From Blastococcus tunisiensis (GTDB taxonomy: Bacteria; Actinomycetota; Actinomycetes; Mycobacteriales; Geodermatophilaceae), in assembly GCF_900112815.1 (NCBI RefSeq), contig NZ_FOND01000007.1, positions 156,944 through 220,943 on the forward strand: a stretch of DNA of 64,000 nucleotides. The letters run 5' to 3'. The notes under the pieces were generated by a model. That model had not been told where the DNA came from, made no database searches, and was given only the letters and a program-made list of their open reading frames with translations. The number at the start of each line of letters is the position of its first letter. The stretch's first letter is position 1. This document shows, one piece after another, positions 33,382 to 43,690 of the stretch. Position numbers and translations under genes: made by a program.

Positions 33382-34560
33382 GTGCGCAGGGCAGCAGCCA
33401 TGATCACCGCGGGGGCGATGATCCTCCTGGCGGGGTGCAGCGGGGACGACGCGGGCGGGCCCGCCGAGGTCTCCGCCGAGCCCGCGCCGGCGGCACAGGT
33501 GTCGCTGGCCCCGGCCGACGGCTCCGCCGACGTCCCGCCCGTGGTCCCGCTCGAGATCGCGGTGACCGACGGCGAGCTGGCCGACGTGGCGCTCGTCGAC
33601 GGCGCCGGCGCGGAGATCCCGGGTGCCGTCGACGAGGGCGACGGCGCGACCCCGCCGGTCTTCACGCCCGAGGCACCGCTGGCCTACGGCACGCAGTACA
33701 CCCTGACGGCGTCGGCGGTGAACGTCGACGAGGACGAGACGACGGCGTCGTCGACCTTCACCACGGTCACCCCCACGACGCTGTCCACGCCGTCCATCGG
33801 CCCGCTGGACGGGCAGACCGTCGGGGTGGGCATGCCGATCCGCGTCTGGTTCGACGACCCGGTGGCCGACAAGGCCGCCGTCGAGAGCCACCTGCAGGTG
33901 ACCAGCTCGACCCCCACCGACGGGGTCTGGAGCTGGCTGAACGACGCCGAGGTGCACTTCCGGCCCTCCACCTACTGGCCGGCGAACACCGAGGTCACCC
34001 TCGACGCGAACCTCTACGGCGTCGACTTCGGCGAGGGCGTGTGGGGCGAGAAGAACCGCAGCATCAGCTTCTCGATCGGCGCCAAGCACGTCTCGGTCGC
34101 CGATGCGGCGACGCACACCATGGACGTCTACGACGGCGACCAGCTCGTGCAGAGCTACCCGATGAGCGCCGGTGGCCCGGAGTTCCCCAGCCGCAACGGC
34201 CCGCACGTGGTCACCGAGCTCAACCGCGACCGGGTGATGGACTCCAGCACCTACGGCGTGCCCGTCGACAGCCCGAACGGCTACCGGACCCCGGTCGAGT
34301 ACGCCGTCCGGCTGAACAACAACGGCGAGTTCGTGCACGCCGCCCCGTGGTCGGTGGCCCAGCAGGGCAACAGCAACGTGTCGCACGGCTGCATCAACCT
34401 CTCGACCGAGCGGGCCGCCTGGTTCTACTCCTTCTCCCAGCCCGGCGACATCGTGGAGATCAAGAACTCGATCGGCCCGACCCTCTCGGCCGCCGACGGC
34501 GACATCTACGACTGGGCGATCCCGTGGGAGCAGTGGCAGGCCGGCAGCGCGCTCAAGTGA
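33382..34560 (+). CDS. L,D-transpeptidase lipoprotein (LdtMt2-like)
   Basis: The 392-residue protein starts with an Arg-containing signal ending in the lipobox LLAGC. Two Ig-like domains follow (about 45-145 and 150-245) and then a YkuD catalytic domain with the motif SHGCINLS (Cys about residue 336). These enzymes form 3-3 peptidoglycan cross-links outside the cell membrane. I chose GTG 33382, preceded by an AG-rich ribosome site; ATG 33400 is an alternative. It is the first clearly chromosomal gene after the tRNA. Confidence 0.92.
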   Translation: MRRAAAMITAGAMILLAGCSGDDAGGPAEVSAEPAPAAQVSLAPADGSADVPPVVPLEIAVTDGELADVALVDGAGAEIPGAVDEGDGATPPVFTPEAPLAYGTQYTLTASAVNVDEDETTASSTFTTVTPTTLSTPSIGPLDGQTVGVGMPIRVWFDDPVADKAAVESHLQVTSSTPTDGVWSWLNDAEVHFRPSTYWPANTEVTLDANLYGVDFGEGVWGEKNRSISFSIGAKHVSVADAATHTMDVYDGDQLVQSYPMSAGGPEFPSRNGPHVVTELNRDRVMDSSTYGVPVDSPNGYRTPVEYAVRLNNNGEFVHAAPWSVAQQGNSNVSHGCINLSTERAAWFYSFSQPGDIVEIKNSIGPTLSAADGDIYDWAIPWEQWQAGSALK

Positions 34561-34634
34561 GCGGCTGATCCACCGAGGCGTTTCCGTTCCGCAGCGGCCG
34601 GGCACAAGATCGGCTCTGTCGAGGAGGCACTGCC

Positions 34635-35159
34635 GTGGACACCTGGCTCATCATCCTGATCGTCGCCGTCGTCATCGTGCTGCTCGTCGTGCTGGCCCTG
34701 GCCCTGTCCAGGCGCGCGCAGGGCTCCCGGGGCCGCAAGCAGGAACAGGCCCGCGAGCAGGCGCGCGAGCGCCTGCAGGAGGCCCACGTCCGCGGTGCCC
34801 AGGCGGAGAAGGAGCAGGCGCTCGCCGAGGAGCAGGCCGCCCGCGCCCGCCGGGAGCGCGCGGAGGTGGAGGAGCGCACCGCGCTGGCCGAGCAGGAGGC
34901 ACGCGAACGTGCCGCGCGTGCCGGCGAGCACCGCTCGGAGGCCGACGCCCTGCGCGCCGAGGCCGAGAAGCTGGCCCCCGACGTGGTGGCCGACGGTCGC
35001 GGGCAGCACGGCACCGATCCGGCCGCCCGGCCGGCGCCCGACCGGGCCGGGCACGACGACCAGACCGGGGACGACGACCGTGCCCGGCACCGCGACGTCT
35101 CCACCCGGCCGCAGCCGACCGTGGACCCGGACCAGTCCGGCGGTGCCACCCGGGTCTGA
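34635..35159 (+). CDS. Membrane-anchored coiled-coil protein
   Basis: The 174-residue protein has one amino-terminal membrane helix (TWLIILIVAVVIVLLVVL), a cytoplasmic Glu/Arg/Ala coiled coil at about residues 35-115 and a disordered acidic tail. A cgaggaggcactgcc ribosome site precedes the GTG start. Such proteins are common in actinobacteria and of unknown function; a scaffold or stress role is possible. Confidence 0.75.
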   Translation: MDTWLIILIVAVVIVLLVVLALALSRRAQGSRGRKQEQAREQARERLQEAHVRGAQAEKEQALAEEQAARARRERAEVEERTALAEQEARERAARAGEHRSEADALRAEAEKLAPDVVADGRGQHGTDPAARPAPDRAGHDDQTGDDDRARHRDVSTRPQPTVDPDQSGGATRV

Positions 35160-35341
35160 GTCCCGCGCGGACCTCTCCCCGCCGCCGGGATCCCGCCGCT
35201 GAGTTCCGGCGCCCCGGACGGTCATCCCTCCCGTGAGGGAGCCGTCCGCGGGCACCAGGACCGCGCCGGGAGCCGTCGACCACGGCGCCGCCCGGCCCTA
35301 CGGTCGCCCTCACGTCGATCCGTCGACATCGGAGGGGCGTC

Positions 35342-36424
35342 ATGACAGACCTGCTGGCCATCGGCACGCGCAAGGGGCTGTGGCTCGCCCGCAGCGACGA
35401 CGACCGCCGCACCTGGACGCTGGGGGAACCGCACCTGCTCGCCCAGGAGGTCGCCGCCGTCTCGATCGACACCCGGCGCCCGGCGCCCCGGGTGCTGGCC
35501 GGCATCCAGTACGGGCACTGGGGCCCGACGGTGATGTGGAGCGACGACCTCGGCGGGACCTGGCAGGAGACCGACCACGGCGCCATCCGGTTCCCCGAGG
35601 GGCAGGACGCGGCGCTGGCCCGGGTCTGGCAGCTGCGTCCGGACACCGCCGACCGGCCCGACGTGGTGTGGGCCGGCTGCGAGCCGCACTCGTTGTGGCG
35701 CAGCACCGACGGCGGCTGCTCCTTCGCGCTCGTCCGGGGGCTCTGGGACCACCCGCACCGGACGACCTGGGAGCCCGGCGGCGGGGGAGGGGCCGTGCAC
35801 ACCGTGCTGCCCGACCCCGCGACGGACAGGGTGACGGTGGCGATGAGCACCGGGGGCGTCTACGTCAGCGAGGACGGCGGCGGTGAATGGGCACCACGCA
35901 ACCGGGGCATCACGGCCGGCTTCCTCCCGGACGAGCTGCCCGAGTACGGGCAGTGCGTGCACAAGGTCGCCGTCGACGCGAGCGGCCCCGACCGGCTCTA
36001 CGCGCAGAACCACGGCGGTGTCTTCCGCAGCGACGACGCCGGCCGCTCCTGGACCTCCATCGCCGAGGGGCTGCCGGCCGACTTCGGCTTCCCGATCGTC
36101 TCCTCGCCGCACGCGCCGGGGACGGCCTGGGTGGTCCCGCTGGTCGCCGACATGCAGCGGGTGCCGCCGGAGGGCCGGCTCCGCGTGCACCGCACCCGCG
36201 ACGCGGGGGAGACCTGGACCGAGCTGGCGGCGGGTCTCCCCGACGGGAACTGGAGCGCCGTCCTGCGGGACGCGTTCTGCGCCGACGAGCACGAGAGCAC
36301 CGGCCTCTACGTCGGCACCCGGGACGGCTGCGTCTACGCCAGCGCCGACGAGGGGGAGACGTTCACGCTGGTCGCCGACCACCTGCCCGACGTCCTGACC
36401 GTCCGCGCGGCCCGGCTCCCGTGA
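35342..36424 (+). CDS. Sialidase-like BNR/beta-propeller protein
   Basis: The 360-residue protein has repeated Asp-box-like units (SDDLGGTWQETDHG, STDGGCSFALV, SEDGGGEWAPR, SDDAGRSWTS, TRDAGETWTE, SADEGETFTLV), the blades of a BNR/sialidase-fold propeller. No signal peptide is present, so it is cytoplasmic. A true glycosidase function is unlikely without the arginine triad, which I did not find. The stop overlaps the start of a MoaD/ThiS-like gene as GTGA, so the pair is co-translated. Confidence 0.85.
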   Translation: MTDLLAIGTRKGLWLARSDDDRRTWTLGEPHLLAQEVAAVSIDTRRPAPRVLAGIQYGHWGPTVMWSDDLGGTWQETDHGAIRFPEGQDAALARVWQLRPDTADRPDVVWAGCEPHSLWRSTDGGCSFALVRGLWDHPHRTTWEPGGGGGAVHTVLPDPATDRVTVAMSTGGVYVSEDGGGEWAPRNRGITAGFLPDELPEYGQCVHKVAVDASGPDRLYAQNHGGVFRSDDAGRSWTSIAEGLPADFGFPIVSSPHAPGTAWVVPLVADMQRVPPEGRLRVHRTRDAGETWTELAAGLPDGNWSAVLRDAFCADEHESTGLYVGTRDGCVYASADEGETFTLVADHLPDVLTVRAARLP

Positions 36425-36702
36425 CCGTGCAGGTGGTGCTGCCCGGGGCCCTGGCGTCGCTGGCGGGCGGGCAGCGGCACCTGGACCTGGACCCGGCCGG
36501 GGGCACGCTGGCCGACGTGCTGGACGCGCTGTGCGCGGCGCACCCGCTGCTCGGCCGGCGGATCAGGGACGAGACCGGCCGCGTCCGGCGCTTCGTCAAC
36601 GTCTACGTCGACGGGGACGACGTCCGGTACGGGGGTGGGCTCACCGCGCCGGTCCGGGAGGGCGCCGAGGTCCAGGTGCTGCCGTCCGTCGCAGGCGGCT
36701 GA
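36421..36702 (+). CDS. MoaD/ThiS-family sulfur carrier protein
   Basis: The 93-residue beta-grasp protein runs from VQVVLPGALASLAGG through LDLDPAGGTLADVL, VYVDGDDVRYGGGL and EVQVLPSVAGG. It ends in the Gly-Gly dipeptide that sulfur carriers need for adenylation. It is the ubiquitin-fold partner of the BNR protein. No molybdopterin or thiamine genes and no E1/MoeB are adjacent, so the activating enzyme must be elsewhere. Confidence 0.88.
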   Translation: MTVQVVLPGALASLAGGQRHLDLDPAGGTLADVLDALCAAHPLLGRRIRDETGRVRRFVNVYVDGDDVRYGGGLTAPVREGAEVQVLPSVAGG

Positions 36703-36790
36703 GGAGGCAGGCCGCCCGACGGGTGTCGGGTCGCGGTCGTCTCCGACCCGCGACGAGGACATCAGGCCGACACTCGGCGACCCGGAGCGC

Positions 36791-37033
36791 TCAGAGGGCG
36801 GCGAGGGTGGCGCAGTTCTCGCAGAGCTGCTGCTCCTCGTAGCCCTCCGGCGGCCAGGGCTGCTGCTCGTCGACGGAGACGTAGGCACCGCAGAGCGCCT
36901 TGCGGCTCTGCCCGCTGACCCGGCCGATGGTGGCGTGCGCCGGGCCGATCTGCCGCGGCTTCAGACCCTCCGCGCCGAAGGAGCCGACCATCACCACCGC
37001 GTGGGCCGTTCCGTACGCGTAGACGCTGGTCAT
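36791..37033 (-). CDS. Small conserved protein with CxxC
   Basis: The 80-residue protein has a beta-rich middle (AHATIGRVSGQSRKALCGAY) and a carboxy-terminal LCENCATLAAL, giving three Cys residues that might hold a metal. ATG 37033 is preferred over the upstream ATG at 37096, which adds an Arg-rich stretch. Similar small proteins occur in related actinobacteria, but the role is unknown. Confidence 0.55.
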   Translation of the reverse strand: MTSVYAYGTAHAVVMVGSFGAEGLKPRQIGPAHATIGRVSGQSRKALCGAYVSVDEQQPWPPEGYEEQQLCENCATLAAL

Positions 37034-37140
37034 GTCCGACAGAGTCCGAGGGTTGCGGCCGTTCCACCAGCACCGCCGGTCACGTGTCGGCCGCATCCGT
37101 CACACCGGTCCCACCCGTCGCCGGCACCAGGGGAAACGCG

Positions 37141-37178
37141 CGAGAGCCCCCGGCCGGCGACGCGGACGGGGGCTCTCG
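37141..37178 (-). terminator. Hairpin terminator of the acyl-CoA synthetase gene
   Basis: The 12-base arms cgagagcccccg and cgggggctctcg are perfectly complementary around a 14-base loop, 12 bases after the synthetase stop. On the minus strand they are followed by a short gcgtttcc stretch. Confidence 0.75.
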
Positions 37179-37189
37179 GCGGGCCTTGT

Positions 37190-38980
37190 TCAGCCGGCGT
37201 AGATCTTCTCCACCTCGCCGGAGAACTCCTTCATGACCACCGAGCGCTTCAGCTTCAGCGACGGGGTCAGCTGGCCGCCCTCCACCGTCCACTCGACCGG
37301 GAGGATCTCGAAGGAGCGGATCGACTCGGCCTTGGAGACCTGCTTGTTGGCGGCGTCGACGGCGGCCTGGATCTCGGCGAGGACGTCGGGGTCCTCGGCC
37401 AGATCGGTCATCGGGGTGTCGGCCGGGCGTCCCCTGCCCTCCAGCCAGGCCGGCAGCGCCTCGACGTCGAGGGTGATCAGCGCACCGATGAACGGCTTGT
37501 TGTCGCCGACGACCATGCACTGGCTGACCAGGGGATGCGCCCGGATCTTGTCCTCCAGGATCGCCGGCGAGACGTTCTTGCCGCCGGAGGTGACGATGAG
37601 TTCCTTGATCCGCCCGGTGATGGTCACGTAGCCCTCGGCGTCGATCTCGCCGATGTCGCCGGTGGCGAACCAGCCGTCGTGCATGGTCTCGGCGGTCGCC
37701 GTCGGGTTGTTCCAGTAGCCGGTGAACACCTGGGGCCCGTGCACCTGGATCTCGCCGTGCTCGGCGATGCGGACGGCCGAGCCCGGCGCCGGCCGCCCCA
37801 CCGTGCCGACCTTGAGGGCCTCGGGGCCGCTCACGGTGGCCGGTCCGGTGGTCTCGGTGAGGCCGTAGCCCTCGAGGATGGTCACGCCGATGCCCCGGAA
37901 GAAGTGGCCCAGCCGCTCGCCCAGCGGGGCGCCGCCGGACAGCGCGTACTCGACCTTGCCGCCCATCGCCGCCCGGAGCTTGCCGTAGACCAGGGTGTCG
38001 AACAGCTTGTGCTGCAGGTTCAGGCCCAGGCCCGGGCCGCCGGTGTCCTGCGCCTTGGACCAGGCGACGGCGACCCGCTCGGCGCGGTCGAAGATCGCGC
38101 CCTTCCCGCCGGCGTGCGCCTTCTGCCGGGCGCCGTTGTAGACCTTCTCGAACACCCGGGGGACGGCGACGAGGAACGTCGGCTGGAAGGTGCCCAGGTC
38201 GGCCAGCAGCTGGGCGAGGTCGCCGGTGTGGCCGAGGCGGGCGCCGTTCTGCACGCAGCTGACCTCGATGATCCGGGCGAAGACGTGGGCCAGCGGCAGG
38301 AACAGCAGCGAGCTGGCGTCCTCGGCGCGCATGGCCGGGATGACGGTCCCGGCGAGCTCGGCGACGTAGAGCAGGTTGCCGTGGGTGAGCTCGCAGCCCT
38401 TGGGCCGCCCGGTGGTGCCGGAGGTGTAGATGATCGTGGCCAGGGTGCCGGCGGACAGGGCGGCCCGCCGCCGGATCAGCTCGTCGCCGGGCACGTCGGT
38501 CGCGCGGGCGGCGAGGTCGTCCAGGTCGCCCGCCTCGATCTGCCAGACCTCGCGCAGCCCCGGCAGCCCGCCGCGGACCGAGTCCACCATCTCCTGGTGG
38601 GCCGCGGTCTCGACGACGACGGCCACCGCGCCGGAGTCCGCCAGGATCCACTCGGCCTGCTCGGCCGACGACGTCTCGTAGATCGGGACGGCGACGCCGC
38701 CGGCGGTCCAGATCGCGTAGTCGGCAAGCGTCCACTCGTAGCGGGTCTTGCTGAGGATGCCGACCCGGTCGCCGGCCTGGACGCCGGCGGCGATCATGCC
38801 CCGGGCCAGCGCCGACACCTGGTCGGCGAACTCCCTGCTGGTGACGGGGGTCCACCGGCCACCGACGCTGCGGCTGAAGGCCACGTGGTCCGGGGTCGTC
38901 CCGGCGTGGTCGTGCACCGCATCGGGCAGCGCCGCGGTGGTCGGGATCTCGAAGGCGGTCGGGGTGGAGTACTCCTGCAC
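37190..38980 (-). CDS. Long-chain fatty-acid-CoA ligase (FadD15-like)
   Basis: The 596-residue AMP-forming ligase has TIIYTSGTTGRPKGCELTH (P-loop), EGYGLTETTGPATVS and the ATGDIGEID/GRIKELIVTSGGKN hinge and lysine motifs. It activates fatty acids to acyl-CoA at the start of beta-oxidation or lipid synthesis. GTG 38980 is chosen over upstream starts because aggagccccc lies just before it. The gene diverges from the acyl-CoA dehydrogenase around a palindromic operator. Confidence 0.9.
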   Translation of the reverse strand: MQEYSTPTAFEIPTTAALPDAVHDHAGTTPDHVAFSRSVGGRWTPVTSREFADQVSALARGMIAAGVQAGDRVGILSKTRYEWTLADYAIWTAGGVAVPIYETSSAEQAEWILADSGAVAVVVETAAHQEMVDSVRGGLPGLREVWQIEAGDLDDLAARATDVPGDELIRRRAALSAGTLATIIYTSGTTGRPKGCELTHGNLLYVAELAGTVIPAMRAEDASSLLFLPLAHVFARIIEVSCVQNGARLGHTGDLAQLLADLGTFQPTFLVAVPRVFEKVYNGARQKAHAGGKGAIFDRAERVAVAWSKAQDTGGPGLGLNLQHKLFDTLVYGKLRAAMGGKVEYALSGGAPLGERLGHFFRGIGVTILEGYGLTETTGPATVSGPEALKVGTVGRPAPGSAVRIAEHGEIQVHGPQVFTGYWNNPTATAETMHDGWFATGDIGEIDAEGYVTITGRIKELIVTSGGKNVSPAILEDKIRAHPLVSQCMVVGDNKPFIGALITLDVEALPAWLEGRGRPADTPMTDLAEDPDVLAEIQAAVDAANKQVSKAESIRSFEILPVEWTVEGGQLTPSLKLKRSVVMKEFSGEVEKIYAG

Positions 38981-39023
38981 GGGGGCTCCTGTCGGTAGGC
39001 ACAACGCTGTGACCTGAGTCGCG

Positions 39024-39051
39024 AACATACAGAACGGATGGTCTGTATGTT
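39024..39051. promoter_or_regulatory. Perfect palindromic operator between divergent fatty-acid genes
   Basis: The arms AACATACAGA and TCTGTATGTT are perfectly complementary, separated by 8 bases. The site lies in the shared intergenic region and may overlap both promoters. Symmetry and size fit a TetR-family operator. The TetR gene at 43687, last in the beta-oxidation operon, is the natural candidate. Confidence 0.75.
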
Positions 39052-39105
39052 GAGCTTTCTGGTGCTCCTCGCGCCGCAAACGATCACGCTCCCCGGAGGG
39101 TTCCT

Positions 39106-40248
<1,143 letters not shown>

Positions 40249-40280
40249 ACCCATCCCTGCACGGACCCGAGAGGACGAGC

Positions 40281-41495
40281 ATGAGCACCGAGGCGTTCAT
40301 CTACGACGCCGTGCGCACCCCGCGCGGCAAGGGCAAGAGGACCGGAGGGCTGCACTCGGTCAAGCCGATCAGCCTGACCACCGGCCTGATCGATGCCGTC
40401 CGGGAGCGCAACCCCGGGCTCGACCCCGCGCTGGTCGACGACATCGTGCTCGGCGTCGTCTCCCCGGTCGGGGAGCAGGGCGCGGTCATCGCGCGGACGG
40501 CGGCGCTGGCCGCCGGGCTGCCCGACACGGTGGCCGGCGTGCAGATCAACCGGTTCTGCGCCAGCGGCCTGGAGGCCGTCAACCTGGCCGCGCAGAAGGT
40601 GCGCTCCGGCTTCGAGGACCTGGTGCTCGCCGGTGGCGTCGAGTCGATGTCACGGGTGCCGATGGGGTCCGACGGCGGCGCCTGGCCGATGGACCCCGAG
40701 ACCGCGGCCCGTACCGGCTTCGTCCCGCAGGGCATCGGCGCGGACCTCATCGCCACCCTGGCCGGCTGGAGCCGGGAGGACGTCGACGCCTACGCCGCCG
40801 AGTCGCACGCCCGCGCCGCCAAGGCCTGGTCCAACGGCTACTTCGAGCGCTCCGTCGTCCCGGTGACCGACCGGAACGGCACCGTCGTCCTCGACACCGA
40901 CGAGCTGGTCCGGCCGGGCACGACCGTCGAGTCGCTGGCCGGGCTGCCGTCGGCGTTCGCCGGCATCGGCGACATGGGCGGCTTCGACGCCGTCGCGCTG
41001 AACAAGTACCACTGGGTCGAGCGGATCGACCACGTGCACACGGCCGGGAACTCCAGCGGCATCGTCGACGGCGCCTCGCTGGTCGTCGTCGGCACCGAGG
41101 AGGCGGGTACCCGCAACGGGCTGACCCCGCGCGCCCGCATCCTGAGCACCGCCGTGTCCGGCGCGGACCCGGTGATCATGCTGACCGGCCCCGCGCCGGC
41201 GACGGTCAAGGCGCTGGCGAAGGCCGGGCTGGCCGTCGACGACATCGACCTGGTGGAGATGAACGAGGCGTTCGCCGCCGTCGTGCTGCGGTTCATGGCC
41301 GACACCGGCTTCGACCACGAGCAGGTCAACGTCAACGGCGGGGCCATCTCGATGGGCCATCCGCTGGGCGCCACCGGCGCGATGATCCTGGGCTCGCTCG
41401 TCGACGAGCTCGAGCGGCGCGACCTGCGCTACGGCCTGGCCACCCTGTGCGTCGGCGGCGGCATGGGCATCGCCACCGTCATCGAACGCGTCTGA
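40281..41495 (+). CDS. fadA: Acetyl-CoA acyltransferase (beta-oxidation thiolase)
   Basis: The 404-residue thiolase has the nucleophile loop [12 protein letters not shown], the [12 protein letters not shown] motif and [15 protein letters not shown], with a CVGGGMG end carrying the second catalytic Cys. It cleaves 3-ketoacyl-CoA. ATG 40281 follows a gagaggacgagc ribosome site 32 bases after the dehydrogenase. Confidence 0.93.
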   Translation: MSTEAFIYDAVRTPRGKGKRTGGLHSVKPISLTTGLIDAVRERNPGLDPALVDDIVLGVVSPVGEQGAVIARTAALAAGLPDTVAGVQINRFCASGLEAVNLAAQKVRSGFEDLVLAGGVESMSRVPMGSDGGAWPMDPETAARTGFVPQGIGADLIATLAGWSREDVDAYAAESHARAAKAWSNGYFERSVVPVTDRNGTVVLDTDELVRPGTTVESLAGLPSAFAGIGDMGGFDAVALNKYHWVERIDHVHTAGNSSGIVDGASLVVVGTEEAGTRNGLTPRARILSTAVSGADPVIMLTGPAPATVKALAKAGLAVDDIDLVEMNEAFAAVVLRFMADTGFDHEQVNVNGGAISMGHPLGATGAMILGSLVDELERRDLRYGLATLCVGGGMGIATVIERV

Positions 41496-41518
41496 GCGCG
41501 AGTCTGAGGAGCACCCCC

Positions 41519-43690
41519 GTGAGTGAGAGCACCATCCGCTGGGAGTCCGACGCCGACGGCGTCGTCACCCTCACCCTCGACGACCCCTCGTCGTCGGCGA
41601 ACACCATGAACGACGCGTACGTGGCGTCGATGGGCGAGACGATCGACCGGCTGGAAGCCGAGTCGGAGTCGGTCCGCGGCGTCGTCCTGACGAGTGCGAA
41701 GAACACGTTCTTCGCCGGCGGCAACCTGGGCAGCCTCATCCAGGCGACGCCGGAGAAGACCGACGAGGTCCTCGCGCAGGTCACCCTGGTCAAGAGCCAG
41801 TTGCGCCGGCTGGAGACCCTGGGTGTCCCGGTGGCGTCGGCCATCAACGGCGCCGCGCTCGGTGGCGGCCTGGAGATCGCGCTGGCCGCCCACCACCGCG
41901 TCGTCCTCGACGACCCGAAGGTCAAGCTCGGCTTCCCCGAGGTCACCCTCGGCCTGCTGCCCGGCGGTGGCGGGGTCGTCCGCTCGGTCCGGCTGCTGGG
42001 CCTGACGACGGCGCTGCTGGAACTGCTGCTGCAGGGTCAGCAGATCCGCCCCGGCAAGGCCCTGGAGCTCGGGCTGGTGCACGACACGGCGGCCGACCGC
42101 GACGAGCTGCTCGCCAAGGCGAGGGCCTGGGTGCTGGCGAACGAGACCGCGCAGCAGCCCTGGGACGCCAAGGGCTACAAGGTGCCCGGCGGCGCCCCGT
42201 CCTCGCCGTCGCTGGCCAGCACGCTGCCCGCGTTCCCGGCGAACCTGACCAAGCAGCTCAAGGGCGCCCCCTACCCGGCGCCGTACGCGATCCTGTCGGC
42301 GGCGGTCGAGAGCCTGCAGGTCGACGTGGACACCGCGTTCACCGTCGAGGGCCGGTACTTCGTCGACCTCGTCGTCGGCCAGGTCTCGACCAACATGATC
42401 CAGGCGCTGTGGTTCGACCTGAACCGGATCAACGGCGGCTCCTCCCGGCCGGACGGCGTGGACGCCTACGCGGCCCGCAAGGTCGGTGTGCTCGGAGCCG
42501 GGATGATGGGTGCGGGCATCGCGCACGCCTTCGCCACGGTCGGCGTGGACGTCGTCCTCAAGGACGTCAGCACCGAGGCGGCCGAGAAGGGGAAGGCGCA
42601 CGTCGCGGACCTCGTCGGCAAGCAGGTCTCGCGCGGGCGCATGAGCCAGGAGAAGGCCGACGCCGTCCTCGCCCGGATCAGGCCGACCGGGGACGCTGCC
42701 GACCTGGCCGGCTGCGACGTGATCGTCGAGGCCGTGTTCGAGGACACCGCGCTCAAGCACCGGGTGCTGAGCGAGGCGGAGGTCCACGCCCTGCCGGACG
42801 CGCTGCTGGCGTCCAACACCTCGACGCTGCCGATCACCGGCCTCGCCGAGGGCGTCTCGCGGCCGGCCGACGTCGTGGGCATGCACTTCTTCTCACCGGT
42901 GGACAAGATGCCGCTGGTCGAGCTGATCGTGGGCCGGGACACCTCCGACGCCGCGCTCGCGCGGGCCTACGACGTCGTCCGGCAGATCGGCAAGACGCCG
43001 ATCGTCGTCCAGGACAGCCGCGGCTTCTTCACCAGCCGGGTGTTCGGCACGCTGGTGCTGGAGGGCGCCGCCCTGCTCGCCGAGGGGCTGGCGCCGATGA
43101 GCGTCGAGCGCGCGGCGCTGCAGGCCGGCTTCCCGGCCGGGCCGCTCACGCTGCTCGACGAGGTGACGCTGACCCTGCCGCTGAAGATCCGCGACGAGGC
43201 GGCCAGGGCCGGCGCGACCGACGACCACCCGGGCGTCGCCGTGCTGCGGGCGCTGGTCGAGGCCGGCCGCACCGGGAAGTCGGCGGGGAAGGGCTTCTTC
43301 GACTGGGAGCCGGAGAAGCGGGTGTGGCCGGGCCTGACCGGGCTGTTCCCGAGCAGCGACGCGGTGCCGTTCCGCGACGCCCAGGAGCGGCTGCTGTTCG
43401 CGATGGCGGTCGAGACAGCCCGGTGCGTCGAGGAGCGGGTACTGAACTCCGTCGAGGACGCCAACATCGGCTCGATCATGGGCATCGGTTTCCCGCCGCT
43501 GTACGGCGGCGTGCTCCAGTACGTCGACCAGTACCGAGGTGCTGCGGAGCCGGGTGTCGCGTCATTCGTCGCCCGGGCCGACGAGCTGGCCGACGCCTAC
43601 GGGGAGCGGTTCCGCCCGCCGGCGATCCTGCTCGAGCGGGCCGTCCCGGCCGGCAGCCTGCGCGCTGCGCTGGCCGGGGCGTCGAGCTGA
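41519..43690 (+). CDS. fadB: Bifunctional enoyl-CoA hydratase/3-hydroxyacyl-CoA dehydrogenase
   Basis: The 723-residue protein has an amino-terminal crotonase domain (residues ~10-200, NGAALGGGLEIALA and LGLLPGGGG). The dehydrogenase follows, with NAD-binding VGVLGAGMMGAGIAHAFA (about 320), a MHFFSPVDKMPLVE catalytic segment and a carboxy helical domain. GTG 41519 is fixed by gaggagcaccccc. This forms the trifunctional complex with the preceding thiolase. Its stop overlaps a CTG that starts the TetR gene. Confidence 0.93.
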   Translation: MSESTIRWESDADGVVTLTLDDPSSSANTMNDAYVASMGETIDRLEAESESVRGVVLTSAKNTFFAGGNLGSLIQATPEKTDEVLAQVTLVKSQLRRLETLGVPVASAINGAALGGGLEIALAAHHRVVLDDPKVKLGFPEVTLGLLPGGGGVVRSVRLLGLTTALLELLLQGQQIRPGKALELGLVHDTAADRDELLAKARAWVLANETAQQPWDAKGYKVPGGAPSSPSLASTLPAFPANLTKQLKGAPYPAPYAILSAAVESLQVDVDTAFTVEGRYFVDLVVGQVSTNMIQALWFDLNRINGGSSRPDGVDAYAARKVGVLGAGMMGAGIAHAFATVGVDVVLKDVSTEAAEKGKAHVADLVGKQVSRGRMSQEKADAVLARIRPTGDAADLAGCDVIVEAVFEDTALKHRVLSEAEVHALPDALLASNTSTLPITGLAEGVSRPADVVGMHFFSPVDKMPLVELIVGRDTSDAALARAYDVVRQIGKTPIVVQDSRGFFTSRVFGTLVLEGAALLAEGLAPMSVERAALQAGFPAGPLTLLDEVTLTLPLKIRDEAARAGATDDHPGVAVLRALVEAGRTGKSAGKGFFDWEPEKRVWPGLTGLFPSSDAVPFRDAQERLLFAMAVETARCVEERVLNSVEDANIGSIMGIGFPPLYGGVLQYVDQYRGAAEPGVASFVARADELADAYGERFRPPAILLERAVPAGSLRAALAGASS

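Noticed and set aside
36635..38998. Very long plus-strand frame opposite the acyl-CoA synthetase
   Set aside because: The minus strand encodes a full AMP-binding ligase with all motifs; the plus-strand frame is low-complexity Gly/Arg/Asp/Val and starts inside the sulfur-carrier gene.
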